Shown here piece by piece: positions 9,310 to 17,362 of a DNA stretch of 64,000 bases. Numbering within the stretch: position 1 is the stretch's first letter; every line of letters starts with the position of its first letter. The notes beneath the pieces were generated by a model. That model was given only the letters and a program-made list of their open reading frames with translations. It ran no database searches and was not told the origin of the DNA. The position numbers and the translations under genes were made by a program. Origin of the DNA: Mesobacterium_A hydrothermale (GTDB lineage Bacteria > Pseudomonadota > Alphaproteobacteria > Rhodobacterales > Rhodobacteraceae); NCBI RefSeq assembly GCF_035818635.1, contig NZ_JAYLLH010000006.1, forward strand, positions 62,001 to 126,000, in the 5' to 3' direction.

Positions 9310-10137
9310 ATGCTGGACGCCGCACCGACACAACAAGAGACTGTTCTTGAGGTCAACAATATCGAGGTGATCTATAATCACGTGATCCTCGTGCTGAAAG
9401 GGGTCAGCCTGAAGGTGCCCAAGGGCGGTATTACCGCGCTTCTGGGCGGCAACGGGGCTGGCAAGACGACGACGCTCAAGGCGATCTCGAACTTGCTGCA
9501 TTCCGAACGTGGTGAAGTGACCAAAGGCAACATCAAGTACCGCGGCCGCCCGGTGCAGGATCTGGACCCGGCCGAAATGGTCAAGGCAGGCGTTATCCAG
9601 GTTATGGAAGGCCGCCACTGTTTCGAACACCTTACGGTCGAGGAAAACCTTATGACCGGCGCCTATACGCGCAAGGCCAGCAAGGCGGAAATCGCGCAGG
9701 ACCTGGAAATGGTCTATTCCTATTTTCCGCGCCTGAAGGAACGCCGAAAGTCGCAGGCGGGCTATACCTCTGGCGGAGAGCAACAGATGGTTGCCATCGG
9801 TCGTGCGCTGATGAGTCGACCGGAGACGATCTTGCTTGATGAGCCTTCGATGGGCCTGGCGCCGCAGTTGGTGGAGCAGATCTTCGAGATCGTGAAAGCG
9901 GTCAACGAAGGCGAAGGCGTGACCTTCCTTCTGGCCGAGCAGAATACCAACGTCGCGCTTCGCTATGCGCACTATGGCTATATCCTGGAATCCGGTCGTG
10001 TCGTGATGGATGGTCCGGCCAAGGACCTGCGCGAAAACCCGGACGTCAAGGAATTCTACCTGGGCATGTCGGACGACGGTCGCAAGTCCTTCCGCGAGGT
10101 GCGCAGCTATCGCCGCCGCAAGCGTTGGCTGGCCTGA
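9310..10137 (+). CDS. LivF-type ABC transporter ATP-binding protein
   Basis: A 275-residue second nucleotide-binding subunit. Walker A is GGNGAGKTT, the signature loop is the unusual TSGGEQQM, Walker B is ILLDEPSMG, and the LAEQN motif typical of LivF follows. It starts at the ATG at 9310, preceded by AGGGAGCC; the longer open frame upstream reads through the end of the binding-protein gene and is not used. The C-terminus carries a basic tail (RSYRRRKRWLA) beyond the normal LivF end. It is the last gene of the importer block. Confidence 0.92.
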   Translation: MLDAAPTQQETVLEVNNIEVIYNHVILVLKGVSLKVPKGGITALLGGNGAGKTTTLKAISNLLHSERGEVTKGNIKYRGRPVQDLDPAEMVKAGVIQVMEGRHCFEHLTVEENLMTGAYTRKASKAEIAQDLEMVYSYFPRLKERRKSQAGYTSGGEQQMVAIGRALMSRPETILLDEPSMGLAPQLVEQIFEIVKAVNEGEGVTFLLAEQNTNVALRYAHYGYILESGRVVMDGPAKDLRENPDVKEFYLGMSDDGRKSFREVRSYRRRKRWLA

Positions 10138-10281
10138 CGAAAGACCCGCGCCGCCGCGCCATTCTGCGCTGCGGTGCGACCCCCGAACCAAACACGCAAC
10201 ATCGGGCGCCCGGTCTGATCCCCGGCGCCATATGAGGACGATTTGGCATTTGCACGCCGCATATCCAAGGATGAGAGAGGG

Positions 10282-11100
10282 TCAGGCCCCGACCAGCACC
10301 TTCATCTCGGTGATCCGCGCCAGCGCCTCTTCGCGGGTGTTACGGATGTTGGGTCGGAAATCCTGTGTCTCGGCGCGCAAGCGGATGTCCGCCTCGGTCT
10401 CCGATCCGGTGGCATAGCGGACAGACCCAAGCGAGGCCGCGATGTTCAGCGACTTTCCGCGATGGGCAAAGCTGACCCAGGCCGCAGGCTCGATACGGCA
10501 GCCATTGTAGTTGATCAGGAAGAACCATTTGCGCCCGGTCTCGGTGATCCGCTCTTCGATGTGGTCGTAGAAATCGTTTACGTCTTTCGACGTGTAGAAT
10601 GTGAAGTACGAGAAATCGACATCCATGATGCTTTCGGCGTCGTCGAAACTGATGCGACGCACGAAGTCGCCCAGGCTGTAGTTCGAGTCATGCTGGATGC
10701 GCATGCGGCGCTTGCTTGGCAGGCTTTCCAGCCGCGCAAGCGCCCCGTCGCGGTCAGAAAACAGGTTCGGATCGAAGGCTTCGGTATTGGCATCGCGTTC
10801 GATCTGCGCGCGGGTTGCATCAGACGCGTCGAACCGCACCGACCCCATGGAATGCGCAAGGTTCAACGCCTTGCCCCGGCGTGCATAAGCGAACCAGGCA
10901 GAGGTGTCGATCCGTGTGGCGTTCAGGTTCACCAAAAAGAACCAAAGCTCTTCACCGGTCGCGGCAATGCGTTCCTCGATCTGGTCGTAGAACCGGTTGA
11001 CGGTCGCCGTGCTGTCAAACGTGAAGTTCGAGAAATCGGCCTCCATGATCTGGCGGTCCTCGTCAAAGGTGATGCGGGGATCGAATTCGGTAACAGACAT
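10282..11100 (-). CDS. hypothetical protein made of two tandem homologous units
   Basis: A 272-residue soluble protein with no signal peptide or membrane helix. Residues about 10-126 and 150-266 align with each other along their whole length. Shared landmarks are DFS-FTF at 22/162, the FYD-IEERI segment at 38/178, WFFL at 53/192, AW at 68/207, RRGKALN/HRGKSLN at 74/213 and GSVR at 86/225. The linker (about 127-149) is short and basic. I recognise no named family; the alpha/beta pattern is loosely reminiscent of small STAS-like folds, which is only a guess. It lies between the ABC importer and a PaaK-type ligase, facing the opposite way, and is divergent from the ligase with 113 bases between the starts. 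Confidence 0.8.
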   Translation of the reverse strand: MSVTEFDPRITFDEDRQIMEADFSNFTFDSTATVNRFYDQIEERIAATGEELWFFLVNLNATRIDTSAWFAYARRGKALNLAHSMGSVRFDASDATRAQIERDANTEAFDPNLFSDRDGALARLESLPSKRRMRIQHDSNYSLGDFVRRISFDDAESIMDVDFSYFTFYTSKDVNDFYDHIEERITETGRKWFFLINYNGCRIEPAAWVSFAHRGKSLNIAASLGSVRYATGSETEADIRLRAETQDFRPNIRNTREEALARITEMKVLVGA

Positions 11101-11213
11101 GGCAGGCCCTTCTCATACACGCAGTTGGGGAAATCTAAGGTCTGGCCGCGCGTCAGACCTTGTCTCAGATCAAGGAATCGTGCCGCACTCTGGCGGCCAG
11201 AACGGAGGGGCGC

Positions 11214-12434
11214 ATGAGCACCTATTTCGATACGTTGGAAACCCGCAGCGCCGACGAACGCGCCGCGGCGTTGGCCGTGGCGCTGCCTGAACAAATCGCC
11301 CGAGCCAAGGCTTTGCCCGGCTATGCCGCGTCGCTGGGCGATACGGATCCGGGCGTTGTGACGGATATGACGGCGCTTGCGGCCCTGCCGGTCCTGCGCA
11401 AGTCCACCTTGGGTGACGCACAGGCCAAGGCGGCCCCCTTTGGCGGATTCACCGTGAAACCGGCGCATGGCTTCGCCCATGTGTTCCAGTCACCCGGCCC
11501 GATCTACGAGCCGGGCGGGGTGGACCGTGACTGGTGGCGGGTGGGCCGGTTCCTGCATGCCTGTGGTATCGGGCAGGGTGACATCGTTCAGAATTGCTTT
11601 GGCTATCACCTGACCCCGGCCGGAATGATCTTTGAATCAGGGGCACGCGCCGTTGGGGCCGCGGTTCTGCCCGCGGGCACCGGTCAGACCGAGTTGCAGG
11701 TTAGAGCCGCCGCGGATGTCGGGACCACGGCCTATGCCGGAACGCCGGATTACCTGAAGGTGATCCTCGACAAGGCGGCAGAGATGGGGGTCGACCTGAA
11801 GATCACCAAGGCCGCCGTCGGGGGCGGCGCGCTGTTCCCGTCGCTGCGTCAGGAATACGCCGATCGTGGCATCACGTGCCTGCAATGCTATGCCACAGCC
11901 GACCTTGGGAACATTGCCTACGAAAGTCCGGCGATGGAGGGCATGATCATCGACGAAAACGTTATCGTCGAGATTGTCACCCCCGGCACCGGAAACCCCG
12001 TTGCGCCGGGGGAGGTGGGGGAAGTCGTGGTGACGACACTGAATCCTGACTATCCGCTGATCCGTTTCGCCACCGGCGACCTTTCGGCGGTTCTGCCGGG
12101 TGAAAGCCCTTGTGGCCGAACCAACACCCGGATCAAGGGCTGGATGGGCCGCGCCGACCAGACCACCAAGATCAAGGGCATGTTCGTTCGTCCCGAACAG
12201 GTGGCCGCGCTGGTCTCACGTCATGAAGAGGTGAGTCGCGCCCGCGTGATTGCAACCCGCGAGGGTGAGATGGACGTGATGACCATTCAGATCGAAACAG
12301 ATGGAAACAATCCCGACACTTATTCGGGGACTGTTTCGGAAGTGTTGAAAATGAAGGGTCGAATTGAGCTTGTGGGCAAAGGCACCCTTCCCAACGACGG
12401 CAAAGTGATCGACGATCAACGGGTCTACGAGTGA
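11214..12434 (+). CDS. phenylacetate-CoA ligase-like (PaaK-type) adenylate-forming enzyme
   Basis: A 406-residue member of the PaaK-like branch of AMP-forming ligases. The ATG at 11214 follows GGAGGGG at good spacing, so the longer upstream frame is not used. Recognisable elements are the CYATADLG motif (the usual family form is Y-T-E), RFATGDLSAV and a C-terminal lysine-rich segment including GKGTLPNDGK. It is shorter than typical PaaK (about 430-440) and lacks a clear glycine-rich P-loop near the start. It probably activates an aromatic or other carboxylic acid to CoA. Together with the ligase at 2491 it brackets the importer, supporting an acid-catabolism role; the exact acid is unknown. 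Confidence 0.82.
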   Translation: MSTYFDTLETRSADERAAALAVALPEQIARAKALPGYAASLGDTDPGVVTDMTALAALPVLRKSTLGDAQAKAAPFGGFTVKPAHGFAHVFQSPGPIYEPGGVDRDWWRVGRFLHACGIGQGDIVQNCFGYHLTPAGMIFESGARAVGAAVLPAGTGQTELQVRAAADVGTTAYAGTPDYLKVILDKAAEMGVDLKITKAAVGGGALFPSLRQEYADRGITCLQCYATADLGNIAYESPAMEGMIIDENVIVEIVTPGTGNPVAPGEVGEVVVTTLNPDYPLIRFATGDLSAVLPGESPCGRTNTRIKGWMGRADQTTKIKGMFVRPEQVAALVSRHEEVSRARVIATREGEMDVMTIQIETDGNNPDTYSGTVSEVLKMKGRIELVGKGTLPNDGKVIDDQRVYE

Positions 12435-12452
12435 TTTTTCTCGGAGGGGGCC

Positions 12453-13727
12453 ATGATCCGTATCCTTGTCGCCAGTGTGCTGGCGGCGATGGTCGCGTTG
12501 CCCGTCAGCGCGCGCGACCTCGCATTCTTGATTGGAAATGCCGATTATTCACGGCTTGAACCGGTGCCAGAGGCCCGGCAGATGGCCGGGCTTGCGGGGC
12601 AGTTCCGACAAGCAGGGTACGAGGTCGAGATTCTCGACAACCTTGATGCCGCGCGCAACGCAGCGTTCACCGACTTGTTGCGCACCCGTGCAAGGGATGC
12701 GGATCGTCTGGTTGTCGTTCTGTGTGGGCAGATCGTGTCGCATGGCTTCGACGGCTGGCTTCTTGGGACCGATGCCAAGGCCGAGGCCGTCGCTGATCTG
12801 GACAGCGAGGGTCTGTCGATCCGCACTTTGGCCGAGATTTCGAAATCCCATCCTGACAAAGCGTTGATCCTGGTGGCCGCAACAAATGCCGCGGCCCCGG
12901 TTCTGCCGGGGGCAGGTACGGATCTGGGGGGCATGTGGATGCCCAAGGGCGTGACCTTGCTGCAAACGCCGACGGATCGCTTGATGACCCTTGTGCAGGG
13001 GGGCTTGTTGCAGCCGGGCCAGTCGCTGCGCGACCTGGTCGTGGCCTCTGACGGGGTGCTGCGGCCTGCGGGCTATGTCACCGATGCGCCGCTGGTCGAC
13101 GACCCGGCAGAAAAGGCGTGGATGGCGGCGATGGCGCGGGGCGGGCTCGTGGATTACCAATCCTTCCTGACCCGTTTCCCCGACAGTGCACAAGCCGCGC
13201 AGGCGCAACAGCGAATCGCGACCCTTCACGAACAGCGTCGTCAGCGCGCCGAAGGCGTCGAACGCCGGGTTGCAGCCAGCGAAACTGCCAGAAAATACAT
13301 CCAGCGCGACCTGGACCGTTTGGGCTATGACACCCGCGGAATCGACGGAATATTCGGGCAGGGTACACGCGGCGCGATCGCCGCGTGGCAGACATCGCGC
13401 GGTCTGGGCGGGGTGCGTGGATATCTGACCGCCGACCAGGTTGCATTGCTGCACACCCAGGCGCGCCGCTTTGCCGAACGCACTCCGGCGCCGGCCCGCA
13501 CAGTGCGGGTGTCCGCGCCAGAGGCGTCGTCCTTGTCCAGCCTGACCACCCGCCGCCGGGTCGAAGAACGGCTGGCCCAGATGGGCTATGGAACGGGTGC
13601 CGTGGACGGCCGGTTTGACATGGCCACCCGCAATGCAGTGCGGCGTTATCAGAGAGATCGCGGACTGGACGTGACCGGGTTTGTCACGCCGCATACGCTC
13701 GCGGTGCTGATGGCCGGGCGGCTGTAA
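12453..13727 (+). CDS. secreted caspase-fold pseudoenzyme with two peptidoglycan-binding domains
   Basis: A 424-residue protein with a Sec signal peptide (about 1-20, VSA). Residues 21-150 follow the peptidase C14/metacaspase pattern (LAFLIGNADY, then a strand-loop ending WLLGTDA), but the catalytic histidine position reads Q93 (LCGQIVSHG) and the D-A-C motif reads V141-A142-A143. It therefore cannot be a cysteine protease. Two PG_binding_1 repeats follow, about 278-336 (LDRLGYDTRGIDGIFGQGT) and about 366-420 (LAQMGYGTGAVDGRF). Together these predict a periplasmic scaffold or wall-associated protein. It is 18 bases after the PaaK-like ligase but probably functionally separate. A strong terminator follows. 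Confidence 0.85.
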   Translation: MIRILVASVLAAMVALPVSARDLAFLIGNADYSRLEPVPEARQMAGLAGQFRQAGYEVEILDNLDAARNAAFTDLLRTRARDADRLVVVLCGQIVSHGFDGWLLGTDAKAEAVADLDSEGLSIRTLAEISKSHPDKALILVAATNAAAPVLPGAGTDLGGMWMPKGVTLLQTPTDRLMTLVQGGLLQPGQSLRDLVVASDGVLRPAGYVTDAPLVDDPAEKAWMAAMARGGLVDYQSFLTRFPDSAQAAQAQQRIATLHEQRRQRAEGVERRVAASETARKYIQRDLDRLGYDTRGIDGIFGQGTRGAIAAWQTSRGLGGVRGYLTADQVALLHTQARRFAERTPAPARTVRVSAPEASSLSSLTTRRRVEERLAQMGYGTGAVDGRFDMATRNAVRRYQRDRGLDVTGFVTPHTLAVLMAGRL

Positions 13728-13749
13728 GCCCCATCAATGGCTTGAAACG

Positions 13750-13779
13750 AAAGAAGCCACCCGATTGGGTGGCTTCTTT
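13750..13779. terminator. bidirectional intrinsic terminator
   Basis: A perfect 13-base-pair stem (AAAGAAGCCACCC pairs with GGGTGGCTTCTTT) with a GATT loop. T-runs form on both strands because the stem itself ends in AAA/TTT. It separates the plus-strand caspase-like gene from the minus-strand rpmJ gene that ends 21 bases further on, and serves both. Confidence 0.9.
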
Positions 13780-13799
13780 ACCAGTGTTCATCCGAACGC

Positions 13800-13925
13800 T
13801 CAGCCCTGACGGGCTTTGAACCGGCGCTGCGTCTTGTTGATCACATAAACGCGGCCCTTGCGGCGCACAACGCGGCAGTCGCGGTGGCGGCTCTTGAGCG
13901 AGCGGAGCGAGTTTGCAACTTTCAT
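13800..13925 (-). CDS. rpmJ: 50S ribosomal protein L36 (zinc-independent type)
   Basis: A 41-residue ribosomal protein, basic throughout: it starts MKVANSLRSLKSRHRDC and ends NKTQRRFKARQG. This is the standard alphaproteobacterial L36 and of the 'C-minus' class, as only one cysteine remains and the zinc ribbon is absent. AGGAGAG precedes the ATG. It stands alone, next to tRNA-Val. Confidence 0.96.
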   Translation of the reverse strand: MKVANSLRSLKSRHRDCRVVRRKGRVYVINKTQRRFKARQG

Positions 13926-14008
13926 GTCCAATCTCTCCTCTTGTCGCGGCGCGCGAGCGCCTCAGTTTCGGATACCTCGAGCCTTCCGGCCCAAGGCGGT
14001 GAATTCCA

Positions 14009-14083
14009 TGGTGGGCGGTACTGGGATCGAACCAGTGGCCACTACGATGTCAACGTAGTGCTCTACCGCTGAGCTAACCGCCC
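14009..14083 (-). tRNA. tRNA-Val (anticodon GAC)
   Basis: A full cloverleaf reads on the minus strand. The acceptor stem GGGCGGT pairs with ACCGCCC, the D arm contains AGCTCAGCGGTAGAGC, the anticodon stem CTACG/CGTAG encloses the loop TTGACAT (anticodon GAC, at 14049-14051), the T arm contains GGTTCGATCC, and a 3' CCA is encoded. The anticodon reads GUC and GUU valine codons. Confidence 0.97.
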
Positions 14084-14152
14084 GTATGGTCAGTCGCGTG
14101 TTCCCGGCCCCGTCAGAAAAACGGGGCGCGGTAATCCGCGCCTTGGACCGCT

Positions 14153-14181
14153 CCTATAAAAGGAGTCGGGACCGGGATCAA
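14153..14181 (-). promoter_or_regulatory. candidate sigma-70-type promoter for tRNA-Val
   Basis: On the minus strand TTGATC (14176-14181) and TATAGG (14153-14158) are separated by exactly 17 bases and lie about 70 bases upstream of the tRNA 5' end. A GC-rich hairpin (GGCGCGG/CCGCGCC) lies between promoter and tRNA. The boxes are imperfect, so this is a candidate only. Confidence 0.4.
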
Positions 14182-14233
14182 GGGCTTTTGGCAAGAGAAA
14201 AATTTGGTCTATTGTACCCCTGACGGAGGACCA

Positions 14234-15094
14234 ATGCCCAAGGTAGCTTTTCACCTGCAAGAACCCGATGCGCTGACATCCTGCGTGGTGTTCGCGTCGC
14301 CCCACAGCGGGCGCGATTATCCCTGGTCCTTCCTGCGCCATACGGTGCTGGATGAACACAGCATCCGCACCTCTGAAGATGCGTATGTCGATCGCCTGTT
14401 CGATTGCGCCCCGCGATTTGGTGCGCCGTTGCTGCGGGCCGGGGCGCCGCGCGCCTTTGTCGATCTGAACCGCAGCGCGGACGAACTGGATCCCGCGCTG
14501 GTCGACGGGGTGCGCCGGATCGGGCACAACCCGCGAGTCGCGTCCGGCCTGGGCGTCGTGCCGCGTGTGGTGGCCAATGGCCGCGCGATCTATAGCGGCA
14601 AACTGCCGTTATCCGAAGCGTACCGCAGGCTGGATCGCTATTGGCACCCCTATCACCGTGAATTGCTGAACCTGCTGACCCGCGCGCGCCAGCAGTTCGG
14701 TCAGACCGTTTTGATCGACTGCCATTCCATGCCGCACGAAGCGTTGGACAATGCCGCGCATGTTGGTGGGCGGCGGCCAGACATCGTGATTGGTGACCGG
14801 TTCGGATCCTCGGCGCGCAGCGATATCGTCGAACAGGTCGAAGCGGCGTTTGCCAACGCAGGCTTTGCCGTTGCGCGCAACGCTCCTTTCGCAGGGGCCT
14901 ACATCACCCAGAACTACGGTCGTCCTTCGCGCCATCAGCACGCCATCCAGATCGAGATCGACCGGGCGTTGTACATGGACGAAGCGGCGATTCGCCCGAA
15001 CGCCAATTTCCATGCGATCCGTCGTATTCTGCGGGGTGTCGTGGCCGAACTGGCGGCCATCGGCAGCACCGACACTGCGCTGGCCGCGGAATAG
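14234..15094 (+). CDS. N-formylglutamate amidohydrolase
   Basis: A 286-residue protein of the HutG/FGase family, which hydrolyses N-formylglutamate to glutamate and formate, typically the last step of histidine degradation. The segment FASPHSGRDYP near the start and DLNRSADELDP further on are characteristic of the family, and CHSMPHEA carries likely metal ligands. GGAGGA directly precedes the ATG at 14234; the frame is open 30 bases further up but without a ribosome site. No other hut genes are in the window, so the gene acts alone here or serves a different N-formyl or N-acyl substrate. Confidence 0.88.
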   Translation: MPKVAFHLQEPDALTSCVVFASPHSGRDYPWSFLRHTVLDEHSIRTSEDAYVDRLFDCAPRFGAPLLRAGAPRAFVDLNRSADELDPALVDGVRRIGHNPRVASGLGVVPRVVANGRAIYSGKLPLSEAYRRLDRYWHPYHRELLNLLTRARQQFGQTVLIDCHSMPHEALDNAAHVGGRRPDIVIGDRFGSSARSDIVEQVEAAFANAGFAVARNAPFAGAYITQNYGRPSRHQHAIQIEIDRALYMDEAAIRPNANFHAIRRILRGVVAELAAIGSTDTALAAE

Positions 15095-15097
15095 CAG

Positions 15098-16093
15098 TCA
15101 GGCCAGCAGCCGTTGCAATGCCGCCTTCAGCGGGGCGGCGTCTTCGAACTGCAGGCGCACGGGCAGGGTCAGCACACGGGATCGAAATGCCTCGGGCAGG
15201 CGCACGGCGTCCTTTTCCGTGGTCACCAGTTGCGCGCCTGTCAGGTGCGCCTCATTCTCCAAACGGGCCATCAGCGCGGGTGTCAGTGGCTGGTGATCGT
15301 CCAGCGCTTCGGCCCGGCGCAAATCCGCGCCAAGCGCGCGGAGGGTGGCAAAAAACTTTTCTGGATGACCAATGCCCGCGAAGGCAAGAACCGGCTGATC
15401 GTGCCAGTCCATACCCATCTGCAACGGTTCCACCCGCGCGCGCAGGCGCGGCGGGTGCGGGCGGTTCTGCCAGTAGTCGGCGCTGAAGTGGTCCTGCGCG
15501 GTTTGTGGCCCGATTGACAGCACGAAATCCGCCCGTGCCAACCCCACCTCGACCGGCTCGCGCAGCGGACCTGCCGGAAGGCACAGCCTGTTGCCAAACC
15601 CCTTTTGCGCATCAACTACGACCAGCGTCAGATCCTTGCCGAGCGACGGGTTCTGCAACCCGTCGTCCATCACGATCGCCTGCGCCCCGTGTGCTACCGC
15701 CGTTCGCGCACCGGCCGCGCGGTCGCGTGCGACCCAGGCCGGGCAGAAGGCTGCGATCAACAGCGGTTCATCCCCCACTGCCGCAGCGGTGTGGCGGGTG
15801 GGATCAACTCGCAAGGGGCCGGTCTCCGTTCCGCCATATCCGCGAGAGACCACATGCACCGCCACATCCATGGCTTGCAGCATTTGCACCAATGCGATCA
15901 CGGTCGGTGTCTTGCCGGTGCCACCGGCGTTGATGTTGCCGACGCAGATCACAGGCACACCCGGATCGAAAGGCTGGCCCTTGCGCAGCCGCCGCGCAGT
16001 TGCCGCGGCCGTCAGCGCGCCCAGCGGTCGCAGAAGGTGCGCCCAAAATGCCAGCCGGTCGGGTGACGTGAACCAGAACCCCGGCGCGCGCAT
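15098..16093 (-). CDS. lpxK: tetraacyldisaccharide 4'-kinase
   Basis: LpxK phosphorylates the 4' position of the tetraacyldisaccharide 1-phosphate to give lipid IVA, on the cytoplasmic face of the inner membrane. The 331-residue product has an N-terminal membrane-associated helix, then the P-loop NINAGGTGKTPT at about residues 52-63, SRGYGG and the DDGLQNPSL segment, all family signatures. It begins with an ATG at 16093 that overlaps the upstream waaA stop (TGATG); a GTG one codon further up is also possible. Its stop lies 3 bases from the convergent amidohydrolase stop. It is co-transcribed with waaA. Confidence 0.96.
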   Translation of the reverse strand: MRAPGFWFTSPDRLAFWAHLLRPLGALTAAATARRLRKGQPFDPGVPVICVGNINAGGTGKTPTVIALVQMLQAMDVAVHVVSRGYGGTETGPLRVDPTRHTAAAVGDEPLLIAAFCPAWVARDRAAGARTAVAHGAQAIVMDDGLQNPSLGKDLTLVVVDAQKGFGNRLCLPAGPLREPVEVGLARADFVLSIGPQTAQDHFSADYWQNRPHPPRLRARVEPLQMGMDWHDQPVLAFAGIGHPEKFFATLRALGADLRRAEALDDHQPLTPALMARLENEAHLTGAQLVTTEKDAVRLPEAFRSRVLTLPVRLQFEDAAPLKAALQRLLA

Positions 16094-17298
16094 CACACCA
16101 CCCCCGCAAGGTCGATGGCATCAAGCGCCTGTTCCACAAGTGTGTCGGCCAGGGGAGCGCCCGATGTCGCCACGTCCCAAGCGGCGTGCGCCATCGCGGC
16201 GGATTTGTCCGGTGCCTGGATCGTCTGCACGGCCGATGCCAGCGTATCGGCATCGCGCACGATCCTGGCGCCCCCTGCTTCGGCCAGCAACGAGTACGCC
16301 CCAAGATGCCGGCCGACGTTCGGGCCATAGATGATCGCCGATCCCAGGGCGGCCGCTTCCATCGGGTCGGTTCCGCCCCGGCCATTGGACAACGATCCTC
16401 CAAGAAAGCAAACCGGGGACAGACGGTACCACAGGCCCAGCAGTTCCGGGTCTGGGGAAAGGATCACCTGCGTCGCTTCTTCGGGCATCTGGTGGCCGTT
16501 CCAGCGCATCCAGCGCAGACCGTGGTCGCGCAGCATATGCTCTACATCGCCAACCCGCACATCCGGCGCCGGGCTGAGCACCAGCAGCAACCGATGGGCC
16601 AGACGACCGGCACGTTGATGCGATTGCAGGACGATCTCGATTTCGTCGGCATCGACGCGCGCGGCCAGCCAGACAGGGCGGGCCGACAGGTGCGTTGCCA
16701 TGTCCTCAAGCAAGTCTTCGTCGACCGGCAGCGGCATCGGGGTTTCGCGGAAGCTGCCGGACAGGTGCAACTTCTCGCCCGGAAGGCCCAGTTTCTGCAA
16801 CCGCGCCAGGGCCGCTGCATCGGTGGCATGCAGCGTTTCGAACACATCAAGAATCGCGTGCGACGCATCCGGTCGCCAACCACGGGCAGAGGCACTAATC
16901 GCGCTGTCCCGAAGGTTGACCGCCACCAGGCGGCACCCCCGTTCCGCCGCGCGGTACAACAGCGCCGGGCGCATGTCGGTACCATTCCATACGCCGAAGA
17001 CAGGGCGCCAGTGGGACAGGAAATGCATGATCTCGGCCTGGCTTTCGCCCGGGGCCTCGACGCAAGTCATCATGTTGTCGCTCAGGTTTGGCGCCACTCC
17101 GGTGACCACGGCTTGAATGTCGTCGCCCTGCGGCAGCAAACGACACAGGAATGACCGGATCGCGGCCACGTCCTGCGGCGCGGCGGCGTGCAGCCAGACC
17201 ACCGGCCCTTGCCGCGCGGGATAGTCGGGCAGCGGGCGTTGTGCGGCGGACCGCGTCATCGCCAGATAGGCGGCAAGGCTGAGCGATTGCCGTTTCAA
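16093..17298 (-). CDS. waaA: 3-deoxy-D-manno-octulosonic acid (KDO) transferase
   Basis: WaaA/KdtA adds KDO to lipid IVA at the inner membrane. The product of about 401 residues has an N-terminal segment followed by a GT-B fold: the acceptor half (LWRNGTD-like GVWNGTDMRPAL) and the donor half with GLWYRLSPVCFLGGSL, GGTDPMEAAALG and the C-terminal nucleotide-sugar region. The start is uncertain. The frame is open much further upstream, and I favour the TTG at 17298, giving LKRQSLSLAAYLAMTR, which resembles family N-termini. It overlaps lpxK by one base. A 64-base gap separates it from cysQ. Confidence 0.92.
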   Translation of the reverse strand: MKRQSLSLAAYLAMTRSAAQRPLPDYPARQGPVVWLHAAAPQDVAAIRSFLCRLLPQGDDIQAVVTGVAPNLSDNMMTCVEAPGESQAEIMHFLSHWRPVFGVWNGTDMRPALLYRAAERGCRLVAVNLRDSAISASARGWRPDASHAILDVFETLHATDAAALARLQKLGLPGEKLHLSGSFRETPMPLPVDEDLLEDMATHLSARPVWLAARVDADEIEIVLQSHQRAGRLAHRLLLVLSPAPDVRVGDVEHMLRDHGLRWMRWNGHQMPEEATQVILSPDPELLGLWYRLSPVCFLGGSLSNGRGGTDPMEAAALGSAIIYGPNVGRHLGAYSLLAEAGGARIVRDADTLASAVQTIQAPDKSAAMAHAAWDVATSGAPLADTLVEQALDAIDLAGVV

Positions 17299-17362
17299 CA
17301 GAGCACCTTTCGGTTCACGGGGCTCCCCTGGGGATAGGCAGATTGCCGCGCATCGGCAAGGC

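Noticed and set aside
13858..14072. two short plus-strand frames covering rpmJ and tRNA-Val
   Set aside because: They overlap a clear ribosomal protein gene and a tRNA on the other strand.
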